From: Streptococcus sp. zg-86
GTDB taxonomy: Bacteria; Bacillota; Bacilli; Lactobacillales; Streptococcaceae
NCBI RefSeq assembly: GCF_017639855.1
Contig: NZ_CP072115.1
Coordinates: 1,804,501 to 1,868,500 of the forward strand
Direction of reading: 5' to 3'
DNA length: 64,000 bases
Position numbers and translations under genes: made by a program. The notes beneath the pieces were generated by a model. The model saw only the letters and a list, made by a program, of their open reading frames with translations. It was not told the origin of the DNA and did no database searches. Positions 25,513 through 34,400 of the stretch are shown here, piece by piece; the stretch's first letter is position 1; every line of letters starts with the position of its first letter.

Positions 25513-27203
25513 GAAGATAAGAAAGAGGCTGGGCAAAAACTAGCCAGTAAATAAAAAACACAGATAGATTCAAGTTGATTTTGATGAAATCCAGTCGAAC
25601 TATTTGTGTTTTTATTTTTGTCTCTATTATATTGGACTAATTTCTTAGCCAATTTCGTGAGATTCATGCTCATTAGGAGGAATCCTATCTCAGTTTCAAC
25701 CACTTTTTGACCTCTGACATGCACTCTGCGTACGCCAAAAACACCCTTCATCCTACCAAATACAGGTTCGACATCCACCTTGCGTTTGGCATAAATGCGG
25801 GCTCCCTCTTTACTTGTCAATTCCTCTTTGACTAAGTTCTTGAAATAGTTCCACGTAGGATTATACTGAATTTGTTTGAGGTTTCCTTTCTCTGTCCGTG
25901 CTAATTGGTCTAACTCTTCACTAGCTTGTACAGGATCAGCTTCGTAAATCTTACTATCTTTCTCAAATCCATACTTTTCCGTTCTTCGTGAATAATTCTT
26001 AAACGAGTAGACAACTCCATCTGGTTTTATCCACTGGTCAGAATCTTCTAGGTAAGTCCAGTTTTCAGGATTGGCATCACTCTTCTTGTAGCTTTTCTTC
26101 TGCTCTTTCTGATATGTTCCGTAGGGAATTAGGGGCGTTTTCTCCAGATTATCAACGATAAAGCTGTAATTTTCTTCACTACCATAACCTGCATCCGCGA
26201 CAATGTGTTGAAAGAGTTCTAAGGTTTGGATGGATTGAAGAAAAGGTTTGAGTGTACGAGTGTCAGTTGGATTCGGATACAATCCGTAAGCTAAGGCAAA
26301 CTGGCTATTTGTACCAAGTTGAAGGTTGTAAGCAGGTTTGAGCTGACCATTCCTCATATGATCCTCTTTCATCCTCATAAACGTCGCATCAGGATCTGTT
26401 TTAGAATAGGAATTTCGCTCTTGTAAAATCTGTTTATCTCGTTCGTACTTTTGTTTCCGAACAAGAAAATCCTCTTTCAATTTTCTCTTGAGTTTCTTAA
26501 TTCTTCTTCGTTTCTGTCTGTTGGCCGATCCACCTTTAATGACTTTAGGCTCTTGTGAGATAGCATTTTCCAACTCATCTAGTACTTGTTCGGTCTCTTG
26601 TAGGAGTTGGTTTAGTCCTTCGCTAGTGAGACATTCTTCCTTGGACAAGGCAGTATTCACCCCTTCTTGGACTAGCTTGTCATAGAGAGCAGAAATGTTT
26701 CCATTCAAGGCATCTTCATAGCGCTCAACGGCCTTTTTCCACGTGAAGGAATACTTGTTGGCATCAGCTTCTACCTTAGTCCCGTCAATGAAGAGAGCTT
26801 TATCTTCAATCAATCCATTCTCTCTGAGGAGGAGAGTGAAGTAGATGAAAGCAGTTTTGATAAGCTGGTTGGCGTGTGTAGAGGCCCGAAAACTATTTAT
26901 GGTTCGATAACAGACGTAGGTATCCTGACTCAGCCATTTCATAGGAATGACTTCCTCATTCATTTGGACGATTTTTCTACCAGAGAAAACTTGGCGAGCA
27001 TAGGCGAACAGGGTCATTTTGAGCAACATAGCTGGATGAAAGGCAGGACGACCTGTGTGGGAAGTTTCTTCTAGGAGAACGGATTGAGGAATAGTATCCA
27101 CAAACTGACTAATCAGACGTGCCTCATGTGTAGCAGGTAAGTCCCAAGCAATATTTAATTCCAAACTAAGCTGATTTGTGTTATACTGTTTATACATTTT
27201 CAT
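25446..27203 (-). CDS. IS1182-family transposase
   Basis: 585 residues. An N-terminal DUF772-type domain (HTGRPAFHPAMLLKMTLFAYARQVFSGR) and a DDE catalytic core (LFIDGTKVEADANKYSF; VADAGYGSEENY; KRKVDVEPVFGRMKGVFGVRRVHVRG) characterise IS1182/IS5-like DDE transposases. A coiled, basic middle section (RQKRRRIKKLKRKLKEDFL) is normal for the family. No frameshift or stop interrupts it, so it may be active. The last ~25 residues read through the left end of the element and stop inside the antisense lipoprotein gene, so the native C-terminus depends on the insertion site. Confidence 0.93.
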   Translation of the reverse strand: MKMYKQYNTNQLSLELNIAWDLPATHEARLISQFVDTIPQSVLLEETSHTGRPAFHPAMLLKMTLFAYARQVFSGRKIVQMNEEVIPMKWLSQDTYVCYRTINSFRASTHANQLIKTAFIYFTLLLRENGLIEDKALFIDGTKVEADANKYSFTWKKAVERYEDALNGNISALYDKLVQEGVNTALSKEECLTSEGLNQLLQETEQVLDELENAISQEPKVIKGGSANRQKRRRIKKLKRKLKEDFLVRKQKYERDKQILQERNSYSKTDPDATFMRMKEDHMRNGQLKPAYNLQLGTNSQFALAYGLYPNPTDTRTLKPFLQSIQTLELFQHIVADAGYGSEENYSFIVDNLEKTPLIPYGTYQKEQKKSYKKSDANPENWTYLEDSDQWIKPDGVVYSFKNYSRRTEKYGFEKDSKIYEADPVQASEELDQLARTEKGNLKQIQYNPTWNYFKNLVKEELTSKEGARIYAKRKVDVEPVFGRMKGVFGVRRVHVRGQKVVETEIGFLLMSMNLTKLAKKLVQYNRDKNKNTNSSTGFHQNQLESICVFYLLASFCPASFLSSYCLVKTILSLKSSSLMSSMVN

Positions 27204-27322
27204 GCCTTTCTAGTTGTTTTGTGGTTATTATAATTATAAAGCATGAAATGGAAAACGAGCAACTCCTAATTGGAATTGCTCGTTTTTTGTATATGAGCAG
27301 CTAGTTTTTGCCCAGCTTCTTT
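25522..27322 (-). mobile_element. Insertion sequence, IS1182 family, about 1.8 kb
   Basis: Bounded by imperfect inverted repeats of about 23 bp: AAAGAGGCTGGGCAAAAAC at the left (25522-25544) and the complement of AAAGAAGCTGGGCAAAAAC at the right (27300-27322), continuing CTAGC in both. It sits between the stop codons of two convergent genes: 9 bases after the lipoprotein stop and 3 bases from the glsB stop. I could not identify a target duplication. Confidence 0.85.
27256..27288. terminator. Hairpin inside the IS upstream of the transposase
   Basis: CGAGCAA/TTGCTCG stem with T runs on both strands (GTTTTTT on plus, TTTTCC on minus). It could stop outside transcription from entering the transposase gene. 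Confidence 0.6.
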
Positions 27323-27325
27323 TGC

Positions 27326-27556
27326 TTAACTTCCTCGCTCCCAAAAAATAGCTAGGAGAATAACGGCTCCTAAAACGGAGGGAATGATAGCTGTATCTGC
27401 GATTTGAGGCCCCCAATCTCCAAAGAGGAGTTGACCAACCCAGGCACCGGCAAGCCCCAAAAGAATCTTTCCAATACAGCCCATTTTTTCACCACGGTTG
27501 GTAATCGCTGCAGCAATCATCGCTACGATAAAGCCAACGAATAAACTGCCAATCAT
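27326..27556 (-). CDS. GlsB/YeaQ/YmgE family small membrane protein
   Basis: 76 residues with three hydrophobic segments and glycine-rich helices (MGCIGKILLGLAGAWVGQLLF, then IPSVLGAVILLAIFW), the pattern of transglycosylase-associated/GlsB stress membrane proteins. Function is not well established; family members are linked to general stress response. The IS element ends 3 bases after its stop. Confidence 0.85.
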   Translation of the reverse strand: MIGSLFVGFIVAMIAAAITNRGEKMGCIGKILLGLAGAWVGQLLFGDWGPQIADTAIIPSVLGAVILLAIFWERGS

Positions 27557-27597
27557 GTCTGTTCACCCCCTATTCCTATATTGATTTTCAAGGAGAA

Positions 27598-28839
27598 TTA
27601 AATCGCCCATTCACCATCACGGAAGATTGGAACAACTGTACCATCTTCACGAATCCCGTCAATGTTCATCTTGTTTGAACCAATCATGAAGTCCACATGG
27701 ACATCTGAACGGTTAAGACCTGCGGCTTTTAATTCATCATTGGTCATATCCACACCACCTTCGATACTAAAAGCATAGGCTGACCCAATGGCCAAATGGT
27801 TTGAAGCATTTTCATCAAAGAGGGTATTAAAGAAGGTTACACCTGATTGAGAGATTGGACTTTGATCTGGTACAAGGGCCACTTCACCGAGACCACGAGC
27901 ACCCGCATTGTCAAAGACTAATTTCTTCATGACTTCGTCACCTTTTTCAGCTGTAATATCGACAATTTCACCATCTTTAAAGGTTACTTTGATGCCTTCA
28001 ATGATATTTCCATTATAGCTGAGTGGTTTGGTTGAGGTCACATAGCCATCTGCTACACGGTAGTCAGGAGCTGTAAAGACTTCTTCTGTCGGCATATTGG
28101 CAATAAAGTGTTCGCCCTGAGCATTGATAGAGCCTGCCGCTTCCCACAAATGATTTTTTGGCATACCAAGTGTCAAATCTGTTCCTGGTGCAGTATAGTG
28201 GAGTTTGACAAATTGTTCTTTGTTCAAAATCGCTGCTTTGGCAACAAGACGTTCTTCATGCTCTTTCCATGCAGCTACCGGATCATCGGCATAAACACGA
28301 CAGGTTTTAAAGATTTGATCCCACAACAAGTCCACAGCTTCCTCATCACTTGTAGCATCTGGAAAGACTTTTTTCGCCCATTCTAGACCTGCTGCCGCCC
28401 CCAAGGTCCAGCTAATTTTGTTAGCCTGAGTTGCTTGACGCATTGGATTTAAGGCAATACTTGCTGCGCGTGTCGCACGAGATAGCTTCTCTGGATCAAC
28501 ACCATCTAAAGCACCTGGATCGTCAGATAAGACGACCAAACGGCTAGCCTTATGATCCAAAATGTAGTTCATCTCCGCAATCCGTTGCTCAGAAATTGTT
28601 TCTAAGCGCTCAATTGGTACATTCACATAGCGCTCACGCAAAATCACATCATCTTGCCAATTGACAAGGACTTCAACAGCTCCTTTGGCATAGGCTTCTT
28701 TGACAATCAACCGCGCTAATTCAGCTTGATCGACACTAATAGTCAAGGCAACTGTATGACCAGGTTGCACGTTGATTCCAGTTGAAACAAGTAACTTAGC
28801 ATATTTGGCCAAGTTTTCTTTAAAATTTGGTAATACCAT
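27598..28839 (-). CDS. pepS: Aminopeptidase PepS (M29 family)
   Basis: 413 residues, normal for M29 metallo-aminopeptidases. Metal-binding and substrate segments typical of the family are visible: GLGEVALVPDQSPISQSGVTFFNTLFDENASNHLAIGSAY (about 318-357, with the ligand Glu and His residues) and a late SDVHVDFMIGS segment with conserved His and Asp. It releases N-terminal residues from peptides in the cytoplasm. Single gene with AAAAGGAG before the ATG. Confidence 0.93.
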   Translation of the reverse strand: MVLPNFKENLAKYAKLLVSTGINVQPGHTVALTISVDQAELARLIVKEAYAKGAVEVLVNWQDDVILRERYVNVPIERLETISEQRIAEMNYILDHKASRLVVLSDDPGALDGVDPEKLSRATRAASIALNPMRQATQANKISWTLGAAAGLEWAKKVFPDATSDEEAVDLLWDQIFKTCRVYADDPVAAWKEHEERLVAKAAILNKEQFVKLHYTAPGTDLTLGMPKNHLWEAAGSINAQGEHFIANMPTEEVFTAPDYRVADGYVTSTKPLSYNGNIIEGIKVTFKDGEIVDITAEKGDEVMKKLVFDNAGARGLGEVALVPDQSPISQSGVTFFNTLFDENASNHLAIGSAYAFSIEGGVDMTNDELKAAGLNRSDVHVDFMIGSNKMNIDGIREDGTVVPIFRDGEWAI

Positions 28840-28942
28840 ACGATTCTCCTTTTAATAAGCTACTTTCTATTGTATCATATTTTATTATCTGGCGATATTT
28901 TCGACTACCATCTATGTTTTTTCTATGTTTCAAACAGGATTT

Positions 28943-28971
28943 TTGAATATCTTTCCGCCCTGCGCTATACT
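28943..28971 (+). promoter_or_regulatory. Promoter of the betaine/choline-type ABC operon
   Basis: TTGAAT, a 17-base spacer and TATACT (28966-28971). The transcript would have a ~120-base leader in which GCTATTAT (28988-28995) can pair with ATAATAGC (29039-29046). Confidence 0.65.
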
Positions 28972-29097
28972 AGTTAAGAAAAACTTAGCTATTATAGGCA
29001 GGCATTTCATCTTACTCTACCTCTACTAAGATTCTGTGATAATAGCAACCATTTATGTGAACAGCATTCCTATTCTAGCAAGAAAGTCAGGTATCTC

Positions 29098-29814
29098 ATG
29101 ATTGAATTTAGACAGGTCAGCAAACAATTTAAGGGCAAGTATGTCTTAAAAGACCAGGCCTTCACCATTTTCGATGGAGAATTCTTTGTCTTGGTCGGCG
29201 CAAGTGGTAGTGGAAAAACAACAACACTGAAAATGCTCAACCGCTTGATTGAGCCAGACGAAGGCGATATTTACTTGGACGGCAAGCGCCTCAAAGAGTA
29301 TGATTTACGAGAATTACGCCTATCAACTGGCTATGTCTTACAGCAAATCGCTCTTTTCCCCAATCTTTCAGTGGCTGAAAACATTGCCCTTATCCCTGAG
29401 ATGAAAAAATGGTCTAAAAAAGACATTGACATTCGAACCAAGGAATTACTCGACTTAGTCGGACTTCCTCCTGCAGAGTATCTCCACCGTATGCCCAGCG
29501 AACTCTCTGGTGGAGAACAGCAGCGAATTGGTATTTTACGAGCCATTATTGCTCGCCCTAAAGTTTTGCTTCTCGATGAGCCATTTAGCGCCCTTGATCC
29601 GATTTCACGGGAGCAATTGCAAGACTTAGTCAAAAAAATTCAGCATGAATTTCAAATGACCATGATTTTTGTGACCCATGATATGACAGAAGCGATTAAA
29701 TTAGGCGATCGAATTGCCATTATGGATCAGGGAAGCATTCTACAGCTCGACACACCGGAGCGAATTCAAGCAGCTCCTGCTACTCAGTTTGTGGCTGATT
29801 TCTTTCAGGTATAG
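29098..29814 (+). CDS. ABC transporter ATPase for glycine betaine/choline-type solutes
   Basis: 238 residues. Walker A GASGSGKT at 34-41, signature LSGGE, Walker B VLLLDEP, and THDMTEAIKLGDRIAIM. The short form lacks the C-terminal CBS domains present in OpuAA/ProV, so the usual ionic-strength sensing module is absent, as in OpuB/OpuC-like short ATPases of streptococci. Cotranscribed with the permease-binding protein fusion 6 bases downstream. Choline is as likely as betaine as substrate. Confidence 0.88.
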   Translation: MIEFRQVSKQFKGKYVLKDQAFTIFDGEFFVLVGASGSGKTTTLKMLNRLIEPDEGDIYLDGKRLKEYDLRELRLSTGYVLQQIALFPNLSVAENIALIPEMKKWSKKDIDIRTKELLDLVGLPPAEYLHRMPSELSGGEQQRIGILRAIIARPKVLLLDEPFSALDPISREQLQDLVKKIQHEFQMTMIFVTHDMTEAIKLGDRIAIMDQGSILQLDTPERIQAAPATQFVADFFQV

Positions 29815-29820
29815 GAGACG

Positions 29821-31338
29821 ATGATGAACGATTTGATTCAAACATTTTTAGACCGAAAAGAAGACTGGTTGTTGGCTCTTGGGGAGCATTTGCAAATCTC
29901 CTTTGTGGCAGTAGCATCTGCAATTTTAATCGCTATTCCACTGGCTATTCTCGTTTCAAAACGTGAACATATGGCCAATCTTCTCCTACAATTTACAGGC
30001 GTCTTGCAGACCATTCCCTCACTAGCCATTTTAGGCCTACTCATCCCCATCTTTGGGATTGGCAAAGTTCCTGCCATTTTGACCCTGATTGTCTATGCTA
30101 TTTTTCCTATTCTGCAAAATACCATCACAGGACTCCATGAGATTGATCCATCTCTCCAAGAAGCTGCTACAGCCTTTGGGATGAATCGTTGGGAAAAATT
30201 AAAAAAATTCGAAATCGCCTTAGCAGCTCCTGTCATTCTATCTGGTATTCGAACAGCGACCGTTCTCATTATCGGAACAGCGACTCTGGCTGCTCTGATT
30301 GGAGCAGGGGGATTAGGCTCTTTCATCTTATTGGGGATTGATCGCAACAATAGTTCCCTCATTCTCATCGGAGCCATTAGCTCAGCCCTGCTTGCTCTCC
30401 TCTTTCATTTCTTGATTGGCTTAGTTGAAAAACGCAGTCTCAAGACCATTTTCATCTCCTTTGTAGCCCTACTAGGCATTAGCTCCCTTTCTCTTCTTCC
30501 GATGTCTATGATGATGCAGGATAAGATTGTCATTGCTGGGAAATTAGGATCTGAACCTGAAATTTTGCTCAATATGTACAAGGAATTGATTGAAGACCAG
30601 ACAGATATTACCGTCGAAGTGAAACCCAATTTTGGTAAAACTACCTTTGTCTATGAAGCCTTGAAGACTGGACAGATTGATCTTTATCCAGAATTTACAG
30701 GAACTGTTACTTCCACCTTACTGAAACAGCCACCGAGCATCTCCAACAATCCAGAAGAAGTCTACCAAGCAGCACGAAAAGGTATTTTTGAACAAGACAA
30801 GCTAGTCTATCTCAAGCCTATGCGCTATCAAAACACCTATGCTCTTGCCGTCAAAGAAGAATATGCTAAAGAACATGGACTTGAAACGATTTCCGACCTC
30901 GCAAAAGTTCAATCGACTGCTACTGCCGGCTTTAGCTTGGAATTTAACGATCGTGAAGACGGAGGAAATGGCTTGAAAGACCGTTACAAGCTCCATCTCC
31001 AAGTGAAGACACTCGAACCCGCCCTGCGCTATAAGGCCATTGACAACGGCAATGTTCAACTGATTGATGCCTATTCGACAGATAGTGAACTGCAAGAATA
31101 TCATCTCAAGACGCTCAAGGATGACCAGCAGCTCTTCCCTCCTTATCAGGGAGCGCCTCTCATCCGCCAAGAAACACTAAAAAAATATCCACAACTAGAA
31201 GGAATTCTCAATCAGCTGGCTGGTACCATCACAGAAGAAGAAATGCAAGACATGAACTACCAAGTCAATGTCGAAGGCAAATCCCCTAGCCAGGTCGCAA
31301 AGGATTATCTCAAAGAACATCAACTGATTGGAAACTAA
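29821..31338 (+). CDS. Fused permease and substrate-binding protein, glycine betaine/choline ABC transporter
   Basis: 505 residues. Residues 1-235 are an integral membrane permease with the EAA-type loop (QEAATAFGMNRWEKLKKFEI), and residues 240-505 are a type II periplasmic-binding-protein domain (KIVIAGKLGSEPEILLNMYKELIE), as in OpuBC/ProX; the fusion displays the binding domain outside the cell. The first Met is 3 bases from GGAG; the second (29824) is better spaced. With the preceding ATPase it forms a complete importer for osmoprotectants or choline. Confidence 0.9.
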   Translation: MMNDLIQTFLDRKEDWLLALGEHLQISFVAVASAILIAIPLAILVSKREHMANLLLQFTGVLQTIPSLAILGLLIPIFGIGKVPAILTLIVYAIFPILQNTITGLHEIDPSLQEAATAFGMNRWEKLKKFEIALAAPVILSGIRTATVLIIGTATLAALIGAGGLGSFILLGIDRNNSSLILIGAISSALLALLFHFLIGLVEKRSLKTIFISFVALLGISSLSLLPMSMMMQDKIVIAGKLGSEPEILLNMYKELIEDQTDITVEVKPNFGKTTFVYEALKTGQIDLYPEFTGTVTSTLLKQPPSISNNPEEVYQAARKGIFEQDKLVYLKPMRYQNTYALAVKEEYAKEHGLETISDLAKVQSTATAGFSLEFNDREDGGNGLKDRYKLHLQVKTLEPALRYKAIDNGNVQLIDAYSTDSELQEYHLKTLKDDQQLFPPYQGAPLIRQETLKKYPQLEGILNQLAGTITEEEMQDMNYQVNVEGKSPSQVAKDYLKEHQLIGN

Positions 31339-31398
31339 TGCTTGTCAAACAACAGCTACCCCAACTATTCAGCATTTTCCATTACAAAACAAGCATAC

Positions 31399-31434
31399 AA
31401 AAACCATTTTGGGCCTTTCCCAAAATGGTTTTTC
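31399..31434. terminator. Bidirectional terminator between the ABC operon and polC
   Basis: AAACCATTTTGGG/CCCAAAATGGTTT stem, loop CCTTT, T tracts on both strands, between convergent genes. Confidence 0.9.
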
Positions 31435-31439
31435 ACTAC

Positions 31440-34400
31440 TTAAAATAATTCATCAAATAAACTCAACTGGTTATCTTCTGGCATATTGCCTAAGATTCCC
31501 ATTTCATCCAGTTTGTCAACAAGGGTCGCAGACAGTCCTCCACGTTTGCGTAATTCAGTCTTGGATAGAAATTCTCCCTCCTCACGCGCCTTAACGACTT
31601 GGCGAGCAACACTTTCTCCGAGACCATCCATGGCAACAAAGGGCGGAATCAAAGTATCGCCTTCGATTTGGAATTCGACCGCATCCGATCGATACAGGTC
31701 TAATTTCCCAAATTTGAAGCCACGCTCCAACATTTCATTGACAATTTCCAGTGTGGTAAAGAGGTCTTGTTCTACGTTACTTGCTTCATTGTTTTTCTTC
31801 TTCGCTGCGATTTCGTCCATTTTTGCCTTGACACGGTCTAAACCACCAGACATGGTAGCAAGATCAAAGGCCTTGGCCCGAATCGAAAAATAAGCACAGT
31901 AATAATAAATCGGATGATGCACCTTAAAGTAGGCGACACGAAGCGCCATCATAACATAGGCTGCCGCATGGGCTTTAGGGAACATGTACTTGATTTTTCC
32001 ACAAGATTCAATGTACCAATCTGGAACATTGTTATCTTTCATGGCTTGGATATAGCCATTGCGCTCCTCCTCGGAAATTTTGAGCCAGGCTCCCTTACGC
32101 ACCCGCTCCATAATGTTAAAGGCCATTTTCGGAGGAAGTCCTGCGTGCATAAGGTAGACCATGATGTCGTCCCGACAACCGATAACGGTTGATAGATCTG
32201 CAATACCAGACTTAATCAAATCTTGAGCATTCCCTAGCCATACGTCTGTTCCATGTGATAGACCAGATAATTGCAAGAGTTCTGAAAAGGTTGTCGGATG
32301 CGTTTCTTCCACCATACCACGAACAAAGTTAGTTCCAAATTCAGGAATCCCTAGCATACCAGTCGGCGTGCCAATTTGTTCTGGTGTTACTCCTATCACT
32401 TCGGTGCCGGAAAAGAGGGCCATCACTCCCTTATCATCTGCCGGAATAGTTTGCGGATCAATTCCTGACAGGTCTTGAAGTTTCCGAATCATGGTTGGGT
32501 CATCGTGTCCCAGTACATCGAGCTTCAAGACGTTTTCATCAATATCATGGAAGTTAAAGTGGGTTGTCTGCCAGCTTGCGGTCAAGTCATCCGCAGGATA
32601 TTGGACAGGCGTAAAATCATAGACATCCATATAATTTGGAATAACAACGATCCCTCCTGGGTGCTGACCTGTCGTTCGTTTCACCCCAGCAGCACCCGCA
32701 GCCAAGCGTTCCACTTCTACATCGCGGTAGAATTTGCCATAGTCTCGCTCATACCCCCGCACATAACCGTAGGCTGTTTTAGCAGCAACGGTACCAACCG
32801 TTCCAGCCCGAAAGGCGTATTGGTCACCGAAAATATCTCGAACATCCAAATGGGCATCTGGCTGATCGTCTCCTGAGAAGTTCAAGTCAATATCAGGTAC
32901 CTTATCCCCATCAAAGCCCAGGAAGGTTTCAAAGGGAATATCCTGCCCGTCTTTGGCGTATTTGTGACCACACTCTGGACAGTCCTTGTCTGGCATATCA
33001 AAACCAGAACCATAAGAACCATCTGTGATAAATTCGCTGTGCTGACAGTTTGGACAGACATAGTGAGGGGGCATAGGATTGACCTCGGTAATGCCAATCA
33101 TGGTTGCTACAAAGCTAGAACCAACAGACCCCCGTGAACCGACCAAATAACCTCGGTCATTCGACCGTCTTACCAACATCTGAGAAGCTAGGTAAATCAC
33201 GGCAAAACCATTTCCCAAGATAGACGTTAATTCTTTTTCAATCCGCAAGTCAATAATATCCGGTAAGGGATTACCGTATAATTCAAAGGCTTTTTGATAG
33301 GTCAATTCCGCTACTCGTTCCTCAGCCTTTTCCAAATAAGGAGTATAGAGATCTTTTTTGACCACTTCAACTTCTTCAAAACGCTCTAACATAGCATTGG
33401 GATTGGTAATGACGATTTCACGTGCCAATTCTTCACCTAAAAAGGCAAATTCATCCAACATTTCATTTGTCGTGCGGAAATGGGCTTTTGGTAGAGGAGC
33501 TGGCTGGGCATTTTCTCCATGACCAATGGTCCGGTTAATCATGGCTCCTTGTCCCAAGGAGCGCACGATAATCTCACGGTAAATCTCTTCTTCTGGGTCA
33601 ATATAGTGAACATTTCCTGTTGCAAGAACAGGCAGATTTGCCCTACGACCAACTTCAATGAGTTTTTGAATGACAGCTTCTATTTCTGCCATATTCTTGA
33701 ATTGCTCCTTGGCAATCATAGGGGCATAAAGGGCAGGGGGCATCACCTCAATGAAATCATAATACTTAGCTACCTTAACGGCTTCATCGATTCCTTTTGA
33801 TAGTAATTCATCAAAAACCTCACCCTCTTGACAGGCAGTTCCCAGTAGCAATCCCTCACGGTGTTCATTTAAGACTGTCCGCGGAATCCGTGGTACACCT
33901 TCAAAATACTTGGTGTTGGAGAGGGATACGAGCTTGAAGATGTTTTTTAAGCCAACTTGATTGGTCACATAAATTGTCGCATGTTTGACACGGGCTTTTT
34001 TATAGGAATCTTCCGCAATCAATTCCGTATTTAACTGACTTAATTGGCTAATACCATGTTTTTCAAGAGCATCTTTTAAGAAGATAAAGAGCAGGCGACC
34101 CGTTGCTTCCGCATCGTAATTGGCCATGTGGTGGTGTTCGAGTGCCACACCAAAACGCTTGGTCAAGGGACCTAGACCATGCCGTTTGTATTCTGGATAG
34201 AGATTGCGGGCAAATTCCAAGGTATCGATGACAGGCTGGCTAATAGTGGGCAAGCCTGATCGCTCGTAATTGACATCCATAAAGCCAACGTCAAAGGTCG
34301 CATTGTGGGCAACCAGTACAGAACCCTCACAAAAGGCTTGAAATTCCTGCAAGACCTGTTCCAGCGGCTTACTGTTTCTGACATGTTCATCAGTAATTCC

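Noticed and set aside
25518..27330. Target site duplication of the IS element
   Set aside because: The flanks (TAAG on the left, GCTTAAC on the right) do not give a clear direct repeat.
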